This document shows, piece after piece, positions 1 through 8,880 of a stretch of 64,000 bases of DNA (within the stretch, counting starts at the first letter, position 1; each line of letters opens with the position of its first letter). Below the pieces are notes generated by a model that was not told the DNA's origin, searched no databases, and saw only the letters and a program-made list of their open reading frames with translations. The translations under genes and the position numbers were made by a program. This DNA is from a virus: IMG/VR virus record IMGVR_UViG_3300036770_001972, positions 38,229-102,228 of that record, one strand, 5' to 3'.

Positions 1-333
1 TTCCTCCACAGGATATTTAGCCTTTATGTCGGGTTCAGGCATGGACTCTTTCTTGGCTGCTTCTACATCAGCCGCCACCTGTTGATTCTCCTTGGTGACT
101 TCGACAAGCAGTCTGAAGAAATCGTCTATGCGGGAGAGATATCTTTCCCCATCTTCCCACACTCCGACTACAGTCCAAGAGTTGTTCTCGGTTCTGTAGT
201 GTCTGCGCTTTCCATCGTAAAACATCACAATCAGACCATTTGGATGCTGATAGGCGGGTTCCAAACGCTTGAACAGTTCAAGGGGAACCTTGAGACCGTT
301 CAGATAGATGTTGTCTTTGTCGTGCTTGAACAT
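1..333 (-). CDS. Small conserved protein, C-terminus cut by window edge
   Basis: An open frame begins at the ATG read from 333 and runs off the left edge. The visible 111 residues start MFKHDKDNIYLNGLKVPLEL and end in an acidic, lysine-rich tail. The start lies 3 bp past the stop of the large fiber gene upstream, without a clear ribosome-binding site, so translational coupling is likely. The aromatic-rich middle (YDGKRRHYRTENNSWTVVG) looks like a small beta-rich domain. I do not recognise the family. A TAAATA-type motif lies inside its visible 3' end and may serve the next gene beyond the window. Confidence 0.7.
   Translation of the reverse strand, partial: MFKHDKDNIYLNGLKVPLELFKRLEPAYQHPNGLIVMFYDGKRRHYRTENNSWTVVGVWEDGERYLSRIDDFFRLLVEVTKENQQVAADVEAAKKESMPEPDIKAKYPVEE
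14..20 (-). promoter_or_regulatory. Late-promoter-like CTAAATA near the left edge
   Basis: On the minus strand this reads CTAAATA and is followed at once by a GTGGAGGAA string resembling a ribosome-binding site, so a gene may start just beyond the window. The motif lies within the visible coding frame of the partial gene, so it could be chance. Confidence 0.3.
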
Positions 334-336
334 CGA

Positions 337-3300
337 TTAGAACGGAAGTTGTTCCGAATCTCCCTTGATTACTTCATGGATTGTGGCTGTATCGACCATC
401 GCGCTCAAATCCGTCTGACTGACTGTCATGACGATCTTGGAGTTGATTCCCTGAACACGACCTGTACCGATGAAGCGGGGTGTTTGGACTCCTGTCACAA
501 AGTCGGTGCCCGTCTTGCCCTTTGAAAGTCCTGTGGTGGAAAGCAAGTCGGGGCTTGAAACATTCGAATTGATTGCAAGTACCGCAAACTTGTTTTCCTC
601 CGTTCCCTGCCCAATTCCAGTTGTCTCACCGCCCTTGCTAGTACCCACATCCGAAAGAATGCGGACGAAATCCTTGATTCTCACATTTGCATTGACTGCA
701 AGAATACCAGGCCCGATGATATCGGCATCACCAACAACAACATTTCCATTCAACACCGTAGTTGGGGCACGATTGCCTTTGATGTGCGTCTTGCCGATCT
801 TGTCCAAATCACGGGTGATGTTGATTGTGCCGCCATTATCGGTGATCACGGGGAACGAATTGCGAGAGAAGATTGCACCCGCTGCCTCTGCATTAGACCC
901 GCTATCGGCAGCAAGACCATAGTAAGAATCCGACACCGTGCAATGCTTCAGAACGATGGTTCCACCATTCGTGGCATGCGCGGCAACTGGATAGTTCAGG
1001 AACATGGAGTCCCTAGCCTTGATGGTTCCACCATCAGTCTGCAAACCGATTGCGTTGCTGTATGCCCCACCCGTAATGAATGATGCCAAGGAAGCATCGG
1101 TCATCGCTGCTGTGGTGGAGTGATTGATAAACGCAATACCATCACCATCTGTTCCACCAACCGCCCAATCGCCAATGTATGTCCGTGTGTTTCTTCCTGA
1201 GAACACAGCACCATTTGAAGATGTTGTATGGATGGTAACACCGTATACATCAACCGAATTGATGTAGTTGGTGAATGTCTGATTCAGCAGATTGCCGAAT
1301 GTCATCGAACCCTCGTTCTTGACATGCAGCGTGAAATACTGTCCGCTGATTCCAACGACTTCGTGTCCACCGACGATCATGTTCATCAGACCGCCCGTGC
1401 CGCTTGTGACTCCGTCGAATCCTGAAGAGATGCCGTTGGAATTTGTCATACCACCGACAAGGGCTAGTGGTGGAAGGAAGCGAACTGCACTTCCCGTTGC
1501 CGCAATCATGCTTTGTGCCGTGCCGATGTTTACCTGAAGTGCAAACCGCGTGGTGTCTGTTGCTCCAAGTGCTGTATACAGAGGTAGGAATGTGATTCCC
1601 TGAACGGTCTGTGTAACAAGGCTTCCTTGTTCTGCACGGATGTACAAGTCGCGGTCAATGTAGTTGAACCACGGCTGATTCAATGTGTACACACCGCGAG
1701 TCAGGATGATGTCAAAAGGTGTTGCAAATGCAGATGCAGAGTCGTTGATCACCGATAGGTTGTACACGGAGGATCGATTGATCTTGACATTTGGATTCGG
1801 GGAAACCGTAAGTGGCTTCGTGAATCTCCCGTATGGGAAGGTGCTTTCATTCACAGAGTCGGTCGGATCTCTGTAATAGAAAGGTGCCTCTGTTGTCGGT
1901 GCGATGTTGCTTGCAGAGAATACCGACATCGCATAAGAGAAGTCTGTTGGATACAGAGGATCCATGGATAGATTCTGCGACAAGAAAGTCCTCGCGGGAT
2001 TGCCGACGATGCCGTTCTTGTACACGGATTCGGGTGCCAACCAAATAGATTTTGGCAGATCACCGCCTACAAATTGACAGACGCAATCCGCACCATCTGC
2101 TCCCGCAGGGCCTTGCGGGCCTGCTGGGCCTTGCGGGCCCTGACTGCCGTCTTGTCCGTCTTGTCCATCCGCTCCATCATTACCCGCAGGGCCTTGAGGG
2201 CCTTGAGGGCCTGTCTCGCCAGTTGCGCCAGTTGCGCCAGTATGACCGCGAGGGCCAATTTCAATCCCAGGTCCTTGGAATTGGCGATGTCGAATGATCC
2301 AGTTCGTAGCCACATACGGCGGCATCAAAGAGATTGGCTCATTGTCTGCCGTGAATCCTGCTTCATATGATGTCGTTTGAGCAACATCTACTGTTCTCTG
2401 AGAGGCAGCAATTGCCACACGATTGGTCGCACCTGAAGAGGAAGACTCTGTAGTGTAGAGATAGTTTCCGTGATCGGGAATCTCGTTCGATGCCAACAGG
2501 TGGGTATCATCACCACCAATCTCTCCCCGCTTCAACTCAGTCAGACCTGACGAGTATCCCACGCCGAATGCAGTTCTAGCCCGCATGTCGGGAATAAAGA
2601 ACCGCTCCGATGTTGCACCAGTTGCCTCTCCCACCTCAAGCGACTGAATCGTCACTTGAGAACTTGCGACTGCTCCGCTGAAATCAACGGGAGTGCAGCC
2701 AGGGTAATTTCTTGCATATTGGAAGCGAACTTCGGTTGTGTTTGCCGCAGTCAGCGTTCCGATTGCAAAGTCATTCGTTCCACCCCAACCAATCTTATAC
2801 TCAAGATATGTGTCATTGTCATATGCATCAACCAATCCATGTGCGGTTGTGCCTGGATAGTCTTCATGTCCCTCCGTTGAGAAAGAAATGATGACATCCC
2901 GAGCCGTGTTACCCATCGGGCCTGTTGTGCTTGAGACGAGACCCGTTACCTTGTACTTGTCCCCGATGATCTCATACAGATGGCTATAGATTTCGCCATC
3001 CATGGGATTCTCTCCGACCTTACGGACGGCAGCACCATCACAGATTCTCCAAGTGGAGGGTACTGTTTGGAAACTTCCTGCCCATGGGATCATCGATCCA
3101 ACGGGAGAGTACAGCGATGCACTTGATGTCTGTGGGAGTGCATTGATCACGAATCCCTTGTCGGTATCCGTGGCGACGATCATTCCTTGAATGTATGACG
3201 CACCATCGAAAGGACGAATCGGGGTCAGATACCCCGCATTTGTCGGTGACAGATAGTAGACATTTCCTGCGGTGAGGCTTGTTGCACCGTCATCAATGTC

Positions 3301-3561
3301 CAAGGCGGCTCCTTCGAAATCGATTTCGCCTTGGTAGACTACTGTGATCGATTCCGTCGAAGCCGCCTCGACAACACCCACCGTCTGAGATGTCTCCAAA
3401 TCATCGGCAAGACCTAGAGCGAATCCTGTAACGCCGCCCGTATAGACTACGACATTACCCGCTGCGAAACCGTGCCCTGAGGGGACAGTCCAAGTGTTGA
3501 GGATTCTGCGGCCATCACTACCGCCGCCGCCGCCGATGATTGGGATTGCACTATATGCCAT
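337..3561 (-). CDS. Tail fiber with collar domain, collagen-like rod and beta-helix-like C-terminus
   Basis: The 1074-residue product has a phage tail-collar module (GSMIPWAGSFQTVPSTW, later PDMRARTAFGVG and PPYVATNWIIRHR), then a collagen-like Gly-X-Y rod at about residues 434-490 (GPQGPQGPAGNDG type), then a long Gly/Asn/Thr-rich part with irregular repeats that resembles a right-handed parallel beta-helix. In T4-like phages such proteins are trimeric receptor-binding fibers. It shares the collar module with the 1131-residue fiber at 5.3-8.7 kb. A CTAAATA motif at 3598-3604 and an AGGTAGGA ribosome-binding site precede the start. The fiber role is well supported; the receptor is unknown, and the C-terminal fold is an inference from composition. 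Confidence 0.85.
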   Translation of the reverse strand: MAYSAIPIIGGGGGSDGRRILNTWTVPSGHGFAAGNVVVYTGGVTGFALGLADDLETSQTVGVVEAASTESITVVYQGEIDFEGAALDIDDGATSLTAGNVYYLSPTNAGYLTPIRPFDGASYIQGMIVATDTDKGFVINALPQTSSASLYSPVGSMIPWAGSFQTVPSTWRICDGAAVRKVGENPMDGEIYSHLYEIIGDKYKVTGLVSSTTGPMGNTARDVIISFSTEGHEDYPGTTAHGLVDAYDNDTYLEYKIGWGGTNDFAIGTLTAANTTEVRFQYARNYPGCTPVDFSGAVASSQVTIQSLEVGEATGATSERFFIPDMRARTAFGVGYSSGLTELKRGEIGGDDTHLLASNEIPDHGNYLYTTESSSSGATNRVAIAASQRTVDVAQTTSYEAGFTADNEPISLMPPYVATNWIIRHRQFQGPGIEIGPRGHTGATGATGETGPQGPQGPAGNDGADGQDGQDGSQGPQGPAGPQGPAGADGADCVCQFVGGDLPKSIWLAPESVYKNGIVGNPARTFLSQNLSMDPLYPTDFSYAMSVFSASNIAPTTEAPFYYRDPTDSVNESTFPYGRFTKPLTVSPNPNVKINRSSVYNLSVINDSASAFATPFDIILTRGVYTLNQPWFNYIDRDLYIRAEQGSLVTQTVQGITFLPLYTALGATDTTRFALQVNIGTAQSMIAATGSAVRFLPPLALVGGMTNSNGISSGFDGVTSGTGGLMNMIVGGHEVVGISGQYFTLHVKNEGSMTFGNLLNQTFTNYINSVDVYGVTIHTTSSNGAVFSGRNTRTYIGDWAVGGTDGDGIAFINHSTTAAMTDASLASFITGGAYSNAIGLQTDGGTIKARDSMFLNYPVAAHATNGGTIVLKHCTVSDSYYGLAADSGSNAEAAGAIFSRNSFPVITDNGGTINITRDLDKIGKTHIKGNRAPTTVLNGNVVVGDADIIGPGILAVNANVRIKDFVRILSDVGTSKGGETTGIGQGTEENKFAVLAINSNVSSPDLLSTTGLSKGKTGTDFVTGVQTPRFIGTGRVQGINSKIVMTVSQTDLSAMVDTATIHEVIKGDSEQLPF

Positions 3562-3597
3562 TAGTGGAGTTCCTACCTTTAATAGTCAGACTGCCAC

Positions 3598-3604
3598 TAT
3601 TTAG
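3598..3604 (-). promoter_or_regulatory. Late-promoter-like CTAAATA before the collar fiber
   Basis: Reads CTAAATA on the minus strand, 36 nt upstream of the fiber start, in a non-coding gap. Fits the motif found before many late genes here. Confidence 0.55.
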
Positions 3605-3613
3605 CGACAATCT

Positions 3614-4840
3614 TTACCCCTGATCGCCCTCGTTCAGGATGGCATCGGTAGCGAACTTGAGATTCGCCTCAATGCGCTCCTTCTGATCGGGCGGGAACTT
3701 GCCCTGTTGGAGCAACTGAATGCTTGCAATACGGGATTCGCGGTAGTGTCCCGTCCAAAACGCCGCGATTGCAAACTCATCCAACATTGCCCAATCGTAG
3801 ATTCCCTGCCCGACGAAAAGGGCACCTTCGGGGTATCTAACCTTTAGACCCTGCTTGGCGAACCGATAGCCCTGATCGAACCGTGAGAATGCACGGCAGA
3901 GACGGGCAGCAGCCCAAAGGCTTTCTGCTCTCCAAGGAGCGACCTGATATGCCTTGAAGTAGACCTGAATGATGTTGTCAACAGGCTTCTCCAAGATTTC
4001 CATGATACGACCCGCCTGATAGAGGCTGTAGAAGACCTCTTCATTCCAACCACCGAGATCTGCTCTCTTGAGATATGCCGCCAAAGCGGGTTCCCATTGC
4101 TGCGAGTCACGGTACGACTGAGCAAGATAGAAGTGATAACGATTGAAGTCCTTCTCTTCGACCTTGCCTGTGGCGAGAGCCGCTTCGAACTTCTCAGCAT
4201 CCTTCTTGTACTTCTCAGGATCCGAGGAACGGGCACCGTCCTGAATCGGGGTGTTCATGAATCCACGGGCAAAGTCGCGGGTGCCGATTGGATCATGGCA
4301 GTCCACATACTCATGGAGAACACCACGGTAGTAGAACCGCTTCTTGTTGCTTGTCATCTGCGGACGGTGATATCGAGTCTGTCCGAAGTGGGCGAAGATG
4401 TTGTATAGATCGGCATTCAGGGTTTCCTTGAACTTCATCGGATCGAAGCCTGGCTCATACACCAAGATCTCATCCGCATCAATCATGTATGCATAGTCGG
4501 TGTCGGTCTTCTGACACAGTTCAAGAGCCTCGCTGCGGTTGTGACCGAAGTCAACCCACGGACGCTCATGGAGTTCTCCCTTGATGCCGTTGCGCTCAAA
4601 GAAGTCCTTGATCTTTTGCTGTGTGCCGTCTGTCGATCCTGTGTCAACGATGACCCAGTAATCGATGATCGGAAGTACAGAAGAGAGGCACCGCTCAATG
4701 ACATGAGCCTCGTTCTTGACGATCATGCAAAGGCTGATCGTCTTGTGCTTCTTGTCGTTCGTGGTTGCTGTTGTGACCGCGTCTGTGGGGGAGGTCGAAA
4801 CAACATTCGTCGGTGCGTCAATCGTCATAGTCTCGCTCAT
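3614..4840 (-). CDS. GT-A fold family 2 glycosyltransferase with helical-repeat C-terminus
   Basis: The N-terminal half carries GT2 signatures: SLCMIVKNE near residue 36, the nucleotide-binding segment VDTGSTDG near 65, and a DAD metal-binding motif at 121-123. The C-terminal half is rich in Trp, Tyr and Ala helices (YLAQSYRDSQQWEPALAAYLKRA) resembling tetratricopeptide repeats. The product would transfer a sugar from a nucleotide donor; the acceptor cannot be told. I chose the start MSETMTID at 4840 because GGAG lies 6 nt upstream; an in-frame ATG 12 nt earlier contains that site. Its place between fiber genes suggests modification of virion fibers or of host glycans, which is inference. Confidence 0.85.
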   Translation of the reverse strand: MSETMTIDAPTNVVSTSPTDAVTTATTNDKKHKTISLCMIVKNEAHVIERCLSSVLPIIDYWVIVDTGSTDGTQQKIKDFFERNGIKGELHERPWVDFGHNRSEALELCQKTDTDYAYMIDADEILVYEPGFDPMKFKETLNADLYNIFAHFGQTRYHRPQMTSNKKRFYYRGVLHEYVDCHDPIGTRDFARGFMNTPIQDGARSSDPEKYKKDAEKFEAALATGKVEEKDFNRYHFYLAQSYRDSQQWEPALAAYLKRADLGGWNEEVFYSLYQAGRIMEILEKPVDNIIQVYFKAYQVAPWRAESLWAAARLCRAFSRFDQGYRFAKQGLKVRYPEGALFVGQGIYDWAMLDEFAIAAFWTGHYRESRIASIQLLQQGKFPPDQKERIEANLKFATDAILNEGDQG

Positions 4841-4873
4841 TACAATCTCCATGATGAAAGGGGGTGTGTCAGA

Positions 4874-4880
4874 TATTTAG
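4874..4880 (-). promoter_or_regulatory. Late-promoter-like CTAAATA before the glycosyltransferase
   Basis: Reads CTAAATA on the minus strand, 33 nt upstream of the chosen start, in the gap after the 113-residue gene. Confidence 0.5.
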
Positions 4881-4917
4881 TGCGCCCAAGGTCAATGCTC
4901 AAAAGACCTTGTTGAGA

Positions 4918-5259
4918 TTACGGAATTTTCGTAACTTCGGGATAGACCGTAATCATGCCCTGCACAACTCTTTGGACAGTCGCGCTTCCGTTTGAGTGCA
5001 ATTCGACATCATAAAACCAAACTCCTGCTTTGGCATTCGCAGATGCGGTAGGCCCCAAAGAAACCGTGATGTTTCCTGTTGCTCCTGTGATTGATGCCGT
5101 GAAGTTTATGCCTGTTGTCGATGAATAGAACCTACGCATCTGTGCGTATGCCGTGTATCCCGAGGCAATATCCAATGGAAGACCGTCATCCCCCTTCACC
5201 ACATAAGAGAAGGAGAAATTTGATCCCTGATCCATGTCTCTATTGATCGTTTGTGCCAT
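4918..5259 (-). CDS. Small beta-rich virion protein, BppU-N-like
   Basis: The 113-residue protein begins with polar residues (MAQTINRDMDQGSNFSFSYVV) followed by GDDGLPLDIASGYTAYAQMR, a pattern seen in the N-terminal domains of baseplate/upper fiber proteins and in small structural proteins of marine T4-like phages. It alternates short strands with Gly/Ser/Thr turns and has no signal peptide or membrane segment. It lies 14 bp downstream of the 1131-residue fiber gene, probably in the same operon, and could be a fiber-attachment or capping protein. The family call is tentative. Confidence 0.6.
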   Translation of the reverse strand: MAQTINRDMDQGSNFSFSYVVKGDDGLPLDIASGYTAYAQMRRFYSSTTGINFTASITGATGNITVSLGPTASANAKAGVWFYDVELHSNGSATVQRVVQGMITVYPEVTKIP

Positions 5260-5273
5260 AAGTGATTAGCCTA

Positions 5274-8200
5274 TTAGGGTTTCTTGCCGATTGCCATCCA
5301 CGACGCACCGATCAGATAGTTAAGATTTCCCTCACTTGCCTTGCCCAACACAATCACACCGCCGTTTGCAGTCATTGCTGCAATTTGACCGTATGAATCT
5401 CCTGCCCCATTGAATTGAGAATATCGCGGGGTAACATTGCAAGACCATGCAACAGTTGCGAACGGAGTTGGCCAAGTTATGCTCTTGTAAAGATTGCCGC
5501 TTGAATTCGTAAGTTCTGCGCGGGGGACAAATCCCCATTGAATAAGAATTCCACCTGGTAGTTCTGTATATCCATTCTCTTGATCAGAATATGCAGATGA
5601 CTGTGAGCCACCAGTTCCCGTTTGATACCAAACAAAGCCTTCGGGATATCCTGCGGTACTTGTTGGTGGTGCAGCAGAACTGACATTATGCATCGGGCGA
5701 CAGGAAACTTCACCTGTCTTGTAGTCGATGACAAGATTGCGGGAATCTGCATCTCTCTGATTCTGATCGTAGAATGCAGTTGGGCCTGTAAGACCAAAAT
5801 TGAGGGCAGGGTACATACGCACATTGCATGTACTGCCACCCGTGATCATCAGAGAATTGCTGCCCGAAAGCGAGATACGAGCAGACTCATTGATGAAGAG
5901 TCTGTTGCCGACATAGTAATCTGCACTTACACCACCCGCCACAATCGCATCGACGCTGTCTGCGCCACCCAATCCTTGGATATTGATGTTGCCCGTAACG
6001 GTCAATGTACCATGGAAGGTATCGTCTGCATCGCGGCGAAGAACTCTAGCATTCGTGCGGAACTGCACCCTATCGGCTTCGGTAAGAGTACGAGCCGCAC
6101 CACCCTCTACCGTGTGGTTGATGTCGTAGCGAATGTAGTAGTTGTCGTGATTGTGACCCGTTAGGATCGTCGCCTGTAGACCTTTCTTGGAGCGAATGAT
6201 CCAATGCAAGCCGACATATGGGGGATAGATGCTGAACGGCGAAGGTTCAACACCAGTTCCTTGTAGACCGCCAGTTTCCGCAGTAGAAGATCCATACGAA
6301 GTGCTGAACTGATCCGTCTGCACCACGCTATTAAGTGAGTGCGTGTGTGGGGGGATGTTGTTCTCAAGCAGGATGACCTCTTCTTCGCCACCCACGGTTC
6401 CCAAGGAGATCGCGGGGGAGATCACACCGCTGCCGCTCAAGCCCGTGCCATTCGATACACCAAATGCAGTCCGTCTCCGCATGTCGGGAAGGAAGAACAC
6501 AGATCTGCCAACGGTCGATCCAACAGAGCGACCATAGACCTTGATTTCTGTATCTTCAACAACTTCGGTGAAAGGAGAGGATGCGAAAGAGACTCTGCGA
6601 GTGGCTTCGGTGACTGTGGCGACAATTACCGATGCGCTACCAGTTGTCCATACGAGCCGCAACGCATCTCCAACCGCCAAACCGCGAGTATCGCCGTCGA
6701 TGGTAATGGTACTTGCATCATAGACCGTTGCATCTGCATAATGGTTTTGACCAATTGCGGAATATAGATCATTCCACTCGTTCTGAGACTTTGCCTTGCC
6801 ATCGCAAAGCAACCAACCATCGGGAATCTGATCTATAGCACCCGCAAATGGCTGAACTGCGCCGATTGGAGCAACCGAACGAAGATAAACCAAATCACTT
6901 GGTGTATCACCAACAATGACACCCGTATAGTTGATGACATATCCCGAGTCGTATCCTGTTGCGAGGAAGATAGCCTTGCGTACTTCCCCCGCCTGTACTT
7001 CATATGCACCACCATCGGGATCGCTGATGAGGCGACCACCAACATCGGGGTGCAGATAGTATGCCTGACCAGTAGCAAGAGGATAAAGACCCGTCAAGCC
7101 ACCGCTGCCTGTCAATCCCTTGATGAATCCCTTCGTGACGAGACTGAAACAATCGCCGCTGACACTTTCAACCATGCCGATTGCTTCTGCATTGGGAACT
7201 GTGTTTGCCTGAGCGAATGTAAGAGTGCCGTCAAGATCGAATCGCAGAACATGCCCGACTTGGAACGCATGTCCTGTTTGGCAGAAACGCTTGCGAATAG
7301 CGTCTGCGCGAATCCAATCTTCATGCAAGCGACCGTCATCCAACGAAACTGGAATAGACCATGGAGTTGCTGTCGTGAGTGCATGGGCACCGTCGAGTTG
7401 ATCTGCATTGAACCACTTGACCCAATTTGTCACGGGGATATTGGGGTAAACAGCAGGCCCTGTGCTGCCCGAGTAAACTACTCCGAATGTGATTCCCGCT
7501 TCGCCCGTGGCACTATGCCACATGGTAAGTTGCTGACCTACTTGATATTTGGTAAATGGTGTTTCAGTTCCATTGAAACCAAGGTAGGTATAGGTATTGT
7601 CCGCAGCCCCATATCCATAAGAAGCAAACTTGGAGGAAACGACATGTGCGTCTGCACCAGTTACACCAATGTTTGTGTTGCTGAAGAAGCCGTACCAATC
7701 TACGCTTCCGATGGGGGCACTCTTTAGCCATACCCAATCTTTGTCACCCTGCAAGCCCTTTACGCGGATTCCAGCGGGCTGAAGCAGAGTATCGCTATAG
7801 AAGTCAGTTCCATCTACAACATCGCCCGATACTGTTACGGTTTGTTGATAGGCGGTTCCAGTAACAACCAATTTACCAGTTGCAATGATGTCGCCAACTC
7901 CACCTTCGCTAAAAGCCCCCAATCGAATAGTTCCTGTCGTGCCTGAGGGGGAGACAGACCAATTCGAAACTTGCCCAATTGTTGTTGCGTTGGCTTCTGT
8001 CGGTGGATTGATAGTATCGTGATAAAAGGCTGTGCTTCCAACATCGAACGATGTTCCAGTAAGGCTTGATCCCGAAATCGTGAACTGGACATACCGAGCG
8101 TATGCCAATTCAATCAGTTTATCTTCAATACGCAGATCATTCGAATCGATGTAAGAAATGTCATCTTGAACATTCAAGTTGCCGATGATGTTGACATTGC

Positions 8201-8669
8201 CCTGAATTGTAAAATCGCCGTTGCCGCTGTCACCGAACACAACCGTATTCGGAAGCATACGATTTGCAGTTGTTCTCTTTGGCGTTCCCGCAGGCCCCTG
8301 TCTTTGGTCGCTGAAATCGCTGAAGATCACATAATCATCGATGGCAGGATTGGCAGAAGCACCAGTACCAAGATCCTCTAGCCGAATGGCATCGATGATT
8401 ACCTTGTTATAGTTGTTCGTAAACGCAGGAACACCAATGCCGATACCCGCACCAGGGTTGACTGAAATTGTGACAACGCCGTTGTAATAGCCACCCGAAC
8501 AGCCCGTTTCTCTGATCAAACCGCCATTGGTCGGGCCTACAGCAACATCGTAGACATTGATTGCGCTTGCGGCTTCAATGATCTCATTCGTTCTGTCGAA
8601 CCATGTGTTGAAGGTATCGGACAGGACGAGTGGCTGAATGTTAATCAGGTCTGCTGCTGTACAGGACAT
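5274..8669 (-). CDS. Large tail fiber with collar module
   Basis: The 1131-residue protein has a tail-collar module around residues 600-740 (GAVQPFAGAIDQIPDGWLLC, then LPDMRRRTAFGVSNG, then PPYVGLHWIIRSKKG). Upstream is a segment (FQVGHVLRFD... AEAIGMVESVSGD) matching the region before the collar in the fiber at 0.3-3.6 kb. The N-terminal 300 residues are a series of beta-rich segments, perhaps the virion-attachment part. A TLTEADRVQFRTNARVLRRD segment follows the collar. The gene lies just downstream of a small coiled-coil gene and the giant baseplate-associated protein, consistent with a fiber docked on the baseplate. Fiber role well supported; receptor unknown. Confidence 0.82.
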   Translation of the reverse strand: MSCTAADLINIQPLVLSDTFNTWFDRTNEIIEAASAINVYDVAVGPTNGGLIRETGCSGGYYNGVVTISVNPGAGIGIGVPAFTNNYNKVIIDAIRLEDLGTGASANPAIDDYVIFSDFSDQRQGPAGTPKRTTANRMLPNTVVFGDSGNGDFTIQGNVNIIGNLNVQDDISYIDSNDLRIEDKLIELAYARYVQFTISGSSLTGTSFDVGSTAFYHDTINPPTEANATTIGQVSNWSVSPSGTTGTIRLGAFSEGGVGDIIATGKLVVTGTAYQQTVTVSGDVVDGTDFYSDTLLQPAGIRVKGLQGDKDWVWLKSAPIGSVDWYGFFSNTNIGVTGADAHVVSSKFASYGYGAADNTYTYLGFNGTETPFTKYQVGQQLTMWHSATGEAGITFGVVYSGSTGPAVYPNIPVTNWVKWFNADQLDGAHALTTATPWSIPVSLDDGRLHEDWIRADAIRKRFCQTGHAFQVGHVLRFDLDGTLTFAQANTVPNAEAIGMVESVSGDCFSLVTKGFIKGLTGSGGLTGLYPLATGQAYYLHPDVGGRLISDPDGGAYEVQAGEVRKAIFLATGYDSGYVINYTGVIVGDTPSDLVYLRSVAPIGAVQPFAGAIDQIPDGWLLCDGKAKSQNEWNDLYSAIGQNHYADATVYDASTITIDGDTRGLAVGDALRLVWTTGSASVIVATVTEATRRVSFASSPFTEVVEDTEIKVYGRSVGSTVGRSVFFLPDMRRRTAFGVSNGTGLSGSGVISPAISLGTVGGEEEVILLENNIPPHTHSLNSVVQTDQFSTSYGSSTAETGGLQGTGVEPSPFSIYPPYVGLHWIIRSKKGLQATILTGHNHDNYYIRYDINHTVEGGAARTLTEADRVQFRTNARVLRRDADDTFHGTLTVTGNINIQGLGGADSVDAIVAGGVSADYYVGNRLFINESARISLSGSNSLMITGGSTCNVRMYPALNFGLTGPTAFYDQNQRDADSRNLVIDYKTGEVSCRPMHNVSSAAPPTSTAGYPEGFVWYQTGTGGSQSSAYSDQENGYTELPGGILIQWGFVPRAELTNSSGNLYKSITWPTPFATVAWSCNVTPRYSQFNGAGDSYGQIAAMTANGGVIVLGKASEGNLNYLIGASWMAIGKKP

Positions 8670-8676
8670 TTGCTAT

Positions 8677-8880
8677 TCACCGTTCCTCAATGAGTTTTGA
8701 CATGAGTGCCTTTAGTTCAGACAGTTCATGTTCCAACCTATTTATCCGATCCTTCTGAGCCTTGGCTTCTTGCTTTCGTCTCTCATATGCCTTTATCGAA
8801 TCCTTATCCGTGGAAAGCAACGCCCCCGAGCGCATGTCTCTTACCAATTTTTCATTCTGCACAGGGATCTTGTGTGTCAT
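8677..8880 (-). CDS. Small coiled-coil protein next to giant virion protein
   Basis: This 67-residue protein (MTHKIPVQNEKLVRDMRSGA...) has a charged C-terminal half with heptad-like Leu/Ile spacing (DRINRLEHELSELKALMSKL), predicting a coiled coil. Its ATG overlaps the stop of the upstream 1650-residue gene in an ATGA junction, so translation is likely coupled. Short proteins with the opening 'P-x-N-x-LVRD-x-x-SGA-x-x-x-TD' pattern recur beside structural genes in marine T4-like phages. The function is unknown; a fiber-assembly or trimerisation aid is a guess. Confidence 0.72.
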   Translation of the reverse strand: MTHKIPVQNEKLVRDMRSGALLSTDKDSIKAYERRKQEAKAQKDRINRLEHELSELKALMSKLIEER

